64,000 nucleotides of DNA, from assembly GCA_035582835.1 (NCBI GenBank), contig JAYKAV010003085.1, positions 82,442 through 146,441 of the forward strand. The letters are read 5' to 3'. This document shows positions 24,971-36,210 of the stretch, one piece after another. Source of the DNA: Phoebastria nigripes (lineage: Eukaryota; Chordata; Aves; Procellariiformes; Diomedeidae). The notes below the pieces were generated by a model. It was not told where the DNA came from, did not search any database, and was given only the letters and a program-made list of their open reading frames with translations. Numbering within the stretch: the stretch's first letter is position 1; each line of letters starts with the position of its first letter. A program made the position numbers and the translations under genes.

Positions 24971-25640
24971 GGGAAGTGATTTTCAAACAATGAATAAATA
25001 ACCTGTGGAATTCATTTCCACATGATACTACACTGACCATGGAGTTGATAGCATTAAAATACATCAGAATGCACAAACATCCAGTTTACAAGGAATAATT
25101 TTCCATATGTCACATTTAAGGTATCTTGACAATAAAAGAATGGATTCTCAATTAGAATAAAATTCACCTACTAAAATTCAGAGAAGTCAAGCAAGATGTA
25201 ATAATTTGCCTGAACTGAAGATATGTCACCTGGAAGAACCAAGCTATTATCTATACTAGGAATATTTTTGTTAAGGTGGCTAATTTAGAGCTCAGTTGAT
25301 AGCAGCTCTTCAGCAGAACTCTGGGGGTCGGTTGTGAGATTTGAACAATTCAAGCACTCTCACTGCAGAGGTCAATGAAAAAGGAACATTTTTTAAAGTG
25401 TGAACTATTGTTTGCTCTATTTTTATTACTGAGTTGACATGTATCACCTCTGAAACGGTGGGCAATACAGATGAGAGTTGAGCCAAAGGCTCTACTATGA
25501 CACAAGTCACTGAGTCGTTAAAAAAGTGCGGATCTATTTGTCTGGAAGAAAGTTCCAAACTTGTTTCAATGGCAAGGACATTTTGCCAAGAGTGCTATGT
25601 GGTCCAGGGGAGTATTAACTGTTGAATTTTCATCTTTGAT

Positions 25641-25671
25641 TTTCTTTTTCTTTTTTTTTTTTTTTTTTTTT
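25641..25671. repeat. T-rich homopolymer tract
   Basis: T runs broken by two C bases, then 21 uninterrupted T bases. No adjoining element was identified. Confidence 0.85.
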
Positions 25672-25996
25672 AATACAATAGGCTGAAGGCTGAAAAAATG
25701 CAGACACATAATGTTTTTGACAAGGATGACATCTTAATTAGGCTGAAGAGTTACACTAGTTATCTCACAGGATTTTAGAGCTCCTCTGCACAACAGCCAG
25801 TGTGTTTGTTTATAGATATGTGTTCCTCTTTCAGCACTGAACTCCTCAACGTGACTGGGAGAAAGTGAAGAATCTTCACATTGCCTGAATCCACTTAGCT
25901 TAACTATAAAGTGCTAAATTTTCAATCTTTGAGAATAGCATTCTGTCTTGAGAATATGCACAAAGTCACCTATGATCAATAGAATCACCAAAAATG

Positions 25997-26057
25997 TTTT
26001 GTTGGTTGGTTGGTTGGTTGGTTTGGTTTTGGGTGGGGTTTGGTTTTTTTTTTTTGT
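25997..26057. repeat. (GGTT)n simple repeat with G-rich tail
   Basis: At least five GGTT units in a row are followed by GGTTTGG, GGGTGGGG and a T run. Four closely spaced GG pairs with TT loops could form a two-layer G-quadruplex on the plus strand. Confidence 0.9.
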
Positions 26058-27988
26058 AAGGACTGTCAGGCAGCTAATTGGCACATAGGATGCAGTTATT
26101 GAAAAGGAAGTGATTTCAGTGTATATGTATCTTCTCCATGGTTTATTTAACTAATTACGTCTCAGTAGAAAAAAGACGGATGGTACAGTAAAAAAAACCG
26201 GCAGTGCTCTTTTCTGGTTTTGCAGTACACTTCACATCTTTGCCTGCACTTCATGTAATTATTAACAGCCATGTCACATGTTTAAATCAGTAACATCTTA
26301 CCAGTAACATCTCACTAACTTCCATCCACTTTGGGTGTAAATGATAAATAAGGTGAAAAGCAGAAGAGCAATTCTTAGATCTAAGTTGCATGGTATATTA
26401 AGAAAAAATAAAACCCACTGTTTGGGTTAATTATATATTGCACGGTGAATTCCAGTTCACACTATTTCTTGCATAATACAACAGGAACGCCCTTTCTGAT
26501 TACTGCATTGTCCTCTTAGTAGATACTATAGCTACTTGATTGAATCTTTGCAAAAAGGTTAACTCTGTAAAGGAGACTTGGAGTCAGTTTTAACTTCTCT
26601 GAGGTTGTTTTCATGATCCATTCTCATTTGGAGGAATGGCAAAAAGGTTAGCATAGTTGATAGTATAAAATAATTTCATGGGCACTAAAGCTGTCAAAAG
26701 GAAGAGCAAATATTCATTCTTTAACATGTTTTACTTGGTTGTCCTTGTTGGGTTTTTTGGATGAGGATGATTATGATTGCTATTATTTGCTGATTTTAAA
26801 AGGTAAGATGACATAGGACAAGTTAAGAAATATTTTGTACTGGATTTGGCAAGAAGTCTAATATTTTCTCAAAGATAAGTTGTTCCCACGGTACACCTCA
26901 AAGATTTTGTATCATAGGCAAATGAAGAATTTAAAATTAACATGCCTCTTAAGAACTGAAACACGGGGGAAAGAGCATGCTGAGCCTCCATTGACCTAGC
27001 ANGTATCCGCAAGCATGACAAATTTGTTCAAAGCAGAGAATAAGTATGTTATTAAAAGTTCATAACGCTTTGAGTTTGATTTCCTCTCTTTCCCCTGTCT
27101 TTAATGGTATCTTGTCATTCAGGAGCAAAAGTTGCTCAATGGTGCCAAATTATATTTAAATGTCCCATTTTTGTACATATTACAGATACTTATCACATTA
27201 TGCATAAAAAAGATCTTAGCGACTGTATAGTCAAAGCTGTTAGCTCATGGTTAGATTGAATCTCTTAAATGTTAGACCTGGTGAGTCTTTTAAGTCATAT
27301 GAATTGTTCCAAGGATTTAGAAATGCAGTCAAGCAATTGCTGTGCACTGTTTGTATTAACAGTATCAGTTCAAATATGCACATCTATTCTAAACTTATAT
27401 ATCTACTCTGTATATATAGTACATATCTATATCAAGATAGAAAAGAATAGGGTGAATAACTTAAATGTGATAGGCCTCAACTTTCCAACTGTTTGGAAAT
27501 CACAGCTCATGCTGAAATCAACAGCAGCAAAAAATGTAGAAGACAAATGTTGCCTTTTGAAATTTTTATTTTGTATTCTTACACAGAATATTAATGATAC
27601 ATATATTGATGTATAAAGAGTGTGACTATACTTCAGTTTAGTCTTGACTTTATTCGGATTATTTAGAATTCATCATTGATGGATGATTGGACATGTCAGT
27701 CATAGTTTAGGAAGAGTTCTTCCTTTAGAAAAAGTATACTATGGACTATAAATAAGAGGCTAGAAATAACAACAAAAAAGCATTAGAAGAAAAAAACAAA
27801 GCAAGTATTGTGCCTTTGCAGAAGTGATGGGAATTTCACATTCCATAACAATTCTTAAAATCTCCAAATGCTCTTGCGAAAGGAAAAGTACTTTAAAGCA
27901 CTGTTGAAACTGAATCATGATTCTCATTTGTCACCAATTAGTGTAAATGAATCAAAGGAAATTCAACAAAAAGACAGTCTATCTTATA

Positions 27989-28004
27989 AACACACACACA
28001 CACA
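27989..28004. repeat. (CA)8 microsatellite
   Basis: Uninterrupted CA dinucleotides between ATAAA and AGTTTG. A likely polymorphic marker. Confidence 0.9.
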
Positions 28005-30710
28005 AGTTTGTTAAATATACAACAGGCACAGACTGCTTTCTGTTGCACTTCCTTTGCTCTGTCTATCCATGCTGTATAATGAAGAAATCCAGTATTCAAA
28101 ATCCAAATTGCACAGTAGGGTGTTTGAAAGCAAGATCTAAATTTTAATTTGAAATGCCTTGCTTAACGACATTCCTTTTCATAGGTGAGAGTGCTAAAAT
28201 ACAGAAAAATGGATTTTTTCTATATCTCACAGAACAATAATCTTAGGCTTTGAAAATACAAAACTAAAGCATTTTATCTTGGAATTACTGATTCTGACTA
28301 TGAGTCAGAATATATTACTTGCTTTGAATCATGACATGATCTCTGTATCACAAAGCCCAGTCACTCATACTGAAGATAAATTAAGCATGATCTTGTGGGA
28401 AAACAGTAAAAAAATAAAATAGTTATTCAGAGTATTTAAACAGTGCAAAACTATCAATTTCTCTTTAGGTAATCATGTGTGAAAAATGCAATTCTGCCTT
28501 CCAGAGCTTTCTGTGCATCTGCAGGTGTACTGATTTGAGGTAGTCTGGAAAAGTTAGAGTTTTATTTTCACAGAAACCAAACTATTTGCTGTCTTAAATA
28601 GTAGTGGGCTAGTCATCAACTATTATAATTTTCATATGCAAGTTTGATGAGAATGAAAAAAACATTTAGTAGTTTTGCGAATGTAGAAGGACCAGTCTCN
28701 TGTAATATGCAGATCATATGACATGGTTTACCTATTTCAAAAGGAAAATAAATGCCTGCATTGCACATCTATCTCTGTAAGATCTCTAGCCAGCAATGTA
28801 CTGTAGGAATCTGAGTGGCTGGATATGAGTGGATTGCTGAAGAAGGGGAAGAGAGCAAGAAAGAGTGTAAAAACATCTTAATGATGAGAGTAAGATCAAA
28901 TCAAATGAGGGTCTGTAAGCTTTATGTCATGGCTTCTTTAACATAAAAGCCAAATAAAGGGACCGCTGTGTTGGAGAAGGAAAGGTTCTGCTCTAAAGGG
29001 GAGTCAAATATTTGCAAATAATGCAAATGGTGTCTGAATTTGCTTGAACTTTTACAGGCTAAAATCCTGAACAGTCAAATCCAAATTGAATTTAAAAAGG
29101 ATGACATTTTTTCCTTCTGGTTTGGAGTTTTATTGCAAGTCAAAGACAGTCTAACTTCATTAAAAGGAAACTTGTACCCCCATTTCAAAGGCACTAAATG
29201 CAGTCAGTGTTTTCATCTAAAATTAAGAATGTTTAGCATGGTTTAGCTAATTCATTTGATGGAATGTATTGATTAGAATGGAGTTTTCCTCTGAGGCTTA
29301 GAGTTGGTTATTCAGTGCAACTCAGAACATAGGTATCAAACTGAGCAGAAAGAAGACTAGGGCTGCTGAACTGAACATTTTACATTGCTTTATCCTACAC
29401 TTAAATCAACAGCAATTTATCTGTTTCTCAGTGGGAAGTGTTTTCAAAAGAGGGAAAGGGGAAACTGGAGTGGAGATCCAGAGTGGGACGAGTACTACAT
29501 TCGTTTTCTTGATCTGGCAGCTAGCAGCAGCCAGACATGAATGTATTATTGTCCATAGTGCCTAACTGCAGATGTGCCAGCTTGATCCTCTAGCATGCCA
29601 CAGTTTGATACATTATTGTAAAGACAGCAAATAGCCTTGGGCACATGAACTGTGCTGTAAACTGGAAGAATAAAGAAGTTCTTCAAAGNAAAATATGCAA
29701 TTTTTTTCCCAAATGGCATGAGCCATTCAGATGCATCATTAGATAGATTACAGTAGAAACCCAAGTAAACTAGACATGAATAAGCCTGACATAACCAAAA
29801 GGCATAAAGAGATTAAGTTTCTGGTCTTCCTGGTTTTGGATGCCACTGGTGTAAATGAAAGAGAGATAAATTATTAGCTACATTGAATAATGACATAGCT
29901 ATACATAAGCAAACAGTAACAGGAAGACTGTGTAAGGTGGTGCTAAAATGAAGGGAGCATTATCTTTATATTGGGGAAAAAATCAAATTAATCATAAGTC
30001 ATTCTAAAATAGTGTTTTTGAGGGAATAGTGAACTTGAGACATCTGAAATGAGTAAGTGTACATCAAAGTTAGATTTTTTTTTTTTAATATCATGAACAT
30101 TTTTCAGAATTCTATATTCAGTGATATATCAGTTTTACATTCTCCCTTGTTTATGAATTGTGGAACAGCTGGCCCATTTAACAGGCAAAAATATCTCCCA
30201 AAGTAATTTTCTTGCATGGTCTATCCAGTCTAACTTTAGAAATCACATCTTTGTCTACATCAGTATATTATAACAAAGCTCAAGGGAAAAATTCAGGCTG
30301 TGACTCCCTTATTATAAATGAAATCTGATGATCAGATAAAGGGTTTAGATCTCTGAAATTAGCTTCCCACTTGATTAAGCAAGTTCAGGTTTGATTACAA
30401 TTTTATTGTTCATTATATGGACTATCTTTTTTTCTTCTACAGGATCTTAGGGAGAAAAGAGTTTCCTAACGATGTCTCATGTAAAGCATTATGTTGCATT
30501 TAAATTCTTTAATGTTTAGAGAAAAAATCTATTAGATAATGTTTAGGTGAAAAGATAATGAATAAAATACAGACAAAATATATGATTTGCTAGTAATGCC
30601 TTTTATATGTTGAGAAATTTGGATGGCTACACATGTAGAGTGGAAAAATAAGGGGTAGGAAAAGTGTGCTATATAATTTACAAAAATTTACAAATTAAGA
30701 ATGTAAAAGC

Positions 30711-31085
30711 AGCCACAGTGGATTAGAGATCTATACAGCCCAGCATTTTGTTTCTGACAAGCATCAAAAGTGATGCCTAGGAAATAGAAAAAAGAAAAGG
30801 CATGAAAATATGATATTTCACATGAGTTTTCTCCCAGTTTCCAAAGACTTAGGGCTCAGGATGGATTTTTCTCCCATTAACTTGTCCAGTCTTATCTTCA
30901 ACTTATATAGTCTTTTACTGTCTACAATGTCCTAGAAGGAATTCCACAAATTAACTACCCTTTGCATGAAAAGCCCACTTCCTTTCACTTTCTTTCAACC
31001 TGCTATCTGCTAGCTTCATTTGATGACTCACAATAATACATAAACTGTCTATAGTTCTTCCACACTTCTGCACATTCTCCAAGCC
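30711..31085 (-). mobile_element. Ancient CR1/L3-like LINE fragment
   Basis: The plus strand gives the same ordered landmarks as the relic at 14.6 kb: GATCTATACAGCCCAGCATTT (like 'CATCTAGCCCAGTATCC'), then TTAACTTGTCCAGTCTT, GGAATTCCACAAATTAACTAC at about 30,938-30,958, CCACTTCCTTTCACTTTCTT, a CAACCTGCTATCTGCTAG block like 'AACCTGCTGCCT', TTCATTTGATGACTC, and CATTCTCCAAGCC at the right end. It is a diverged piece of the CR1 C-terminus plus 3' UTR on the minus strand, without an open frame. The two relics share orientation and extent, but come from separate insertions or a now unrecognisable duplication. Confidence 0.7.
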
Positions 31086-32662
31086 AAGGCAGAGATGTTA
31101 GCGAGTTAGGTTTTTGTGGGTTTTACGGGTTTTTTTTTTTGGTCATGCAAACAGTTAAATGAAATTCAACATACTTCAGAGGAGCTACAGTCCAGATTCA
31201 GCTCAAGTAATGACTAAGCAATAGATANCTTAAGAAGTTATCTAATCATGCTCTTCCTTCCTCATTAGCTCTAAAAATTGTTATTGGCCACTCAACAAAT
31301 CATAGCAAATGAAGCATCAAAAGTTTTAAAAGTGATGAGTGTAAACACACTGATGAAAAAAATTCAAAGACAGTTTGCCAATTTTTATTGAGAAACTAAA
31401 ATAACCTGATAAATGTTTATTAAATAACTCGTGGTAGAAACATCTTGTGTCATGATTTTCCTCATGAAGTTTTATGCATCTGCTAGCTTTGCTTGGATAG
31501 GAAGCATCGTGAAAGCATTTGAGAGTATTCTAACAAGGTGTATGTGTCCATGGGGGAACATGTGCCTGTGTGCGTTTGTTAGTACATACAGGCTAACACT
31601 GTCCTCTGTTGGACAGTCAAAACTATTCCAAAATTGTCTTATGTGTCATATTTGTGTCTGTTCAATATACTACCTCCAATCAACCTGTAGATACCATGTG
31701 TTGTTGGACTATTCCTAACCCATTATTCATTGTTTGAGTTGCCATGTGTTCTAAACATGTATGATGCAATAATAACATACAGTTATTTTTCTTCTCCAGC
31801 AAGAGAAGGTGTAGGTGTCCCCATAAATAGCCCATTGAGTAAGAAAAGGTAGAAGAGGAAGATTGCTGTTTTTTTATTTTATCTTGTTAAGTTAATTCTA
31901 TTCATCCAGAAAACAAATCTAATTAAAGTTTTTGATAATCAACTAGAGTGAAGACTTAGACTCAGATTATATGCTTCCAGTCAGGTCCAGAACATAATAT
32001 CTAACTCCCTCTAGTCAGCCTTAGGATTTCAGGTTTTCATTTGGACATTGCAGTAGAACAAGAAAAGATGTGGTCACTGCAACTGTGCTGAAGGTATGTA
32101 AGTCAAAATTACTGGCACAATAATTTAAAAAAAAAAAAAAGTTTTAAAATCAATGAGATCTAAATGCAACTAAAGATTGTTTTATATTGCAACATTTTAA
32201 TAGTTTGGCCATTCATCTTTTACATGTTTCCCTCTCTGTAACTATAACAGAACCTTTTAAATAANTCTTCTTTTACCATTAATCTTTCAACCTTTATGCT
32301 TTTTTTTGTTCTCTTAATACTTTGGATTTTTTGATGTTGACATATACTATTTGAAAGTCTATAACAGTTTAGTCATTTAGAAAACTCGATTTTATTATTT
32401 TTTATAAATTTTAAATAAAAATTAATTTGAGACTACTTCAAGAGCTAATTTGACTATTATCACTGGAAAGAGGTATGACCTTCAGCCATGGTAACAAAGA
32501 ACTTAAGAGTATAATGAACACACTACAGTTACTAATGGATGATTATTCCTACATCCAATATGCCTTCCCTATCCAGGCACACAGTCAATACTTATTCCAA
32601 GAGATCCAAGGAGTCCTGAATCCAAGAATGTTTTGATCGTGCTACCAGCAATTGCTATGTTA

Positions 32663-32732
32663 CAAAAAAAAACAACAAAAAAAACCAACCAACCAACCAA
32701 NCAAACAAACAAACAAAAAACCCCCCAAAAAA
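32663..32732. repeat. (AACC)n/(AAAC)n simple repeat
   Basis: An A-rich start, then CCAA units, an N at 32,701 and (CAAA)n units ending in a C6 run. On the minus strand it reads GGTTGGTTGGTTGG, the same motif as the plus strand at 26.0 kb. Confidence 0.9.
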
Positions 32733-33044
32733 TTAATCTTGCCAGCGGGAATGCTCAAAAGCAAGAGAGCACTCTCCCTACCGAGTCAGTCATGCTTGCT
32801 GTGGTATTAGTATAGCCTGATCAATCCTGATTTCTTCAGGAAGGGCGAAGAACTAGGCTAGAATAACCAATGGTTTAATAAGTTCCCTTCTGCCTGAACA
32901 TGAGTCTGAAAAAATTTGGATGAGGAAGGAATGAACCAGTCTTTGGAATCACAGTCTGAGTGGTCCTACCATGAGGTGCCCCATCAACCAGGCTGAGGCA
33001 CTACTTCTCACCCATGTCAATAAACGTTCTAGAAACATCATTAA

Positions 33045-33082
33045 CCTTTCTCATTTATTTGGGAGGCCTTTCTCATTTATTT
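33045..33082. repeat. 16-bp direct repeat, period 22
   Basis: CCTTTCTCATTTATTT is perfectly repeated at 33,045-33,060 and 33,067-33,082, separated by GGGAGG. It looks like a small recent tandem duplication. Confidence 0.85.
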
Positions 33083-34889
33083 CCAGGCTGTGACTCCCAA
33101 ATAGAGTGAGGAGACTTCTGAAGCCTGGCATCCTGTGTCTCAGGGTATTTCAGATTCTTGGTGAATACATAGAGTTTAGACAATTCCACACTGTTTTGAA
33201 TCTTATTCCAATGTACCTTGTACAGACAGCTAAAGTGCCTACCATACAGTCAGAATTGGCAATGGAGCAGCCAGATTCAGTACTCATGTTAGTTACTGAA
33301 TCTAGCCACGATTTCTTCCTATTTCCACAAAATGTAAGTAACTAGGAAGTGAATGAGAAATACACAGCCCTGTGTAGGAGGGGAGAAAGTATTGATAAAG
33401 CTCAGCAGCAAGTGTCAATGAGCTGATCCAAGAGGAAAAGAGGGACAAATAACAACAGAGAGGAGCCCTAGTGTATATATACCCAAACTATGTCAGCTTG
33501 CACTGTTCCTTCTCAGCTTTGAGTCTCTTAAGCAATGCCACAGTGTATACATACGTCAGTGTACAAATAACTACGTATGACAAATGTACATATTAAACAT
33601 TAAGTACACCCAAAACCAGAGGAAGAAGCATTTTTAAGTAAGCAGGCCTAATCCAAATCTCCAGATGCTGATCGCCTTCTGCTTAGAGGTGTAGATTTCA
33701 CAAGCCACTCTGATTGTATCAAAACTCAGAACTCTACATAGTTCTACATATTGAAGTGTTTCTTTTCTATTTTTAAAATCAGAAAAATCCTTTCTTATCC
33801 TTAATATCTACTTGTAACAATACATAAAATAGTTGGCCCCTGCTAGCACCAGGCCAAACTCTTAATCAGAGTAGGTTCAGATAAATACGAGCTTTGAAAG
33901 GATTCCTTAAGTGTCTGTAGTCACTAGAGCGAAAAAAAAAAGAAAACAACCCACATCATGTGTCAAATTGTCCAACTGTATGTTGTTACAAGAAGAATTA
34001 TGTTAAAAAGCATTGTTTTCAAACAACCATCTTCTGTTTGTTCTATACTTAAGACAAAGGACTTGGTTCTGCTGCGTTGACTACCAGCATGACTACCAGA
34101 GGCGGCTCCTCTGAAGCTGATGGAATTACTACTGTTAAAAACCATGGCAGGATCAGGCCCATCTTCCTTATTTAAACATTCATTTAAAGAACACGTTCCA
34201 GATTGATGAATATATTACATGAACTACAACTGAACCTGTCAAAGGAGTAACTTGCTTTAAGTTGGGAATGAAACATTTTGCAGCTATCTTAATCATTTGG
34301 TCTCCTAAGAGAAATAGCAGGTCCCTCCATGAACACATGACAGAACGTGCTGAGTGTTCACCATCCAGCAAGAAAACACATAAAAGGAATCTTTGCTCTT
34401 TCCTCTTGGATGGCTGTCTGCTCAGGTCTCTAGTATGTTTTGATACTTTTCTTCTGCAAGTCAGTTACTCAATCTTCCGAAAGGTTTGCATTGTTCCTCT
34501 CCAGTGGAACGTGCTGAAGGAAGCAATGTGAGCAGTGCACTCTCAACCTCCTCAGTTTCCCGCTGCCCCCAGCTGCCCTGCACATTGTCAGGATATGTAA
34601 ATAATGCAGACAAACCAGGCATTACAAACCTATCTCTTCCCCACTGCCCAATGGATACATTTTGGAAATGGTACCTTTTGCACTGCTGAACAATCTGTCA
34701 CTTGTGTCCTCCTCTTAAACCTCAAGTTGTACAGATCAAGGGACAACTAAGAATAATGTGATAGATCATACCAGGACACTGCAAGTTCTCTGAATGCACT
34801 GTTAGGTTATATTTATGCATGATGAAGCAAAAGGACTTCACTTCCCCTGCGTGCAGGAAAAAGAAGAAACGATGGACTGTTCCTGATTT

Positions 34890-34904
34890 CCCCCCCCCTC
34901 CCCG
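34890..34904. repeat. C-rich tract
   Basis: A run of nine C bases, one T and four more C bases. It is a short homopolymer that may be misread in length. Confidence 0.7.
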
Positions 34905-36086
34905 TCCATGGTCATTTTTACCATTCTGTAAAATACAACTACTTTGAAGCTGTACATGCTTTTCTCCAGTCCAGTGACATAATCCTAATCCATCTGTCAT
35001 AACCATCACTAGGAGAAGAATAAAGTCTTTTCCTGATAATATTAACTAGTTTAGTAAGTCCTCTGTGGCTTTTTTGAAAACAAGAATATAGATTTCTAGG
35101 ACACCATATGCATATTTGAAAAAGTCAGCCTAGATAGCATGGATTTATAATGGTCCAATTAAGATCAGGATCTTACCTATATTTTCATGAACTCCTGACT
35201 CTCATTTAGCTAAAATAAAGATTTTAGCACAGGAAAGGCTAAACTGAATGCTACTCATCTGCACTATGATGCTTACTGTTCCCTCCTCAATCCATCACAA
35301 ATCTGTGACAGCACTCTACACTATGAATTGGCTGTCCATTCTAAAATGTTATCCTGCTTTTTACAAGAGCCATCAAAGAGCCAAGCAAAGTGTTTGTAAC
35401 AAGGAGAAATGTTTATAATAGACCACAGTGAAACCAGAGTCCAACGTAAATGGCAAAACAGAGTACAGAATACAGCCAAACAGAAGTCTTTTGATATAAA
35501 GGTACCAGTTCAGGTGTAGCACAAGAATTTTTAATGGGAATTTATTGAAGTAGAGTAATGTGGAAAAATGTCATGACAGGACCACCTTTATAAATAGACT
35601 TAATTCACTCATTATATAAATGCACAGAATTGATTTAGGCTGTGTTACTTTGCCAGCCTGCAAAACCTTCATATGGTCAACTCGCCATATTTTTTTTTTC
35701 AGAGAGCTATATACACCAAGCAAAGCAGACAGTAACACAGCACATCCAGAATATTGAGAACATATGTTGTCTGCTTTGGGATGTTTAGCCCAGATTTACA
35801 AAACAAGAGTTTAAAGCACAGCCTCAGGTTCCCTGAGATTTCTGAAGCAGCTTTTAAAATAATAAATAAATAAGCTTGCCTGAAATCAGATGAGTGGACT
35901 GGAGAGTGCTTTATACTTTTGGTTTAACATGGCAGATATGTAGGATTCAGATGCTTACTACCTCAGAAAAGAAACAGAGCAAAGCTGCCATGCTCTCTAA
36001 CAGACTCCTAATCTAGACCATCCAGGCCCTCAGCATGCAGTTTCCCTCCTACATCAGGAGATAAATCTAAACACAACTTTTGCTAA

Positions 36087-36210
36087 TTTTTTGGGGGGTG
36101 TGTGTGTTTTTTGTTTGTTGTTGTTGTTTTGTTTTTTTGTTTTTGGGGGGGTGGTTTGNTTTTTTTTGTTGTGGGGTTTTTTTTTGTTTTTGTTTGTTTG
36201 TTTGTTTTTG
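36087..36210. repeat. G/T-rich low-complexity tract
   Basis: T runs mixed with G6, (GT)n, (TTG)n and (TTTG)n over about 124 bases, with an N at 36,159. It produces meaningless Phe/Val/Gly/Cys-rich or Lys/Thr/Pro-rich frames on the two strands. The several G runs of four to seven could form quadruplex structures. Confidence 0.92.

Larger units (their letters stand above)
15076..30710. other. Long AT-rich unique segment without a recognisable gene
   Basis: Over 15.6 kb there is no open frame above about 120 codons, and none with recognisable protein similarity. The contents are simple sequence (AT-rich 20,156-20,232; poly-A 24,931-24,970; T-rich 25,641-25,671; GGTT 25,997-26,057; CA 27,989-28,004), a duplicated decamer at 17,891-17,910 and a palindromic relic at 22,050-22,140. 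No CpG island, tRNA-like fold or LTR end was noticed. Conserved non-coding elements may exist, but they cannot be recognised without alignment to other birds. Confidence 0.65.

Noticed and set aside
33550..33579. Short hairpin with arms CATACGT and ACGTATG
   Set aside because: Seven-base arms with a 16-base loop are expected by chance in a window of this size, and nothing else supports an RNA gene or site.
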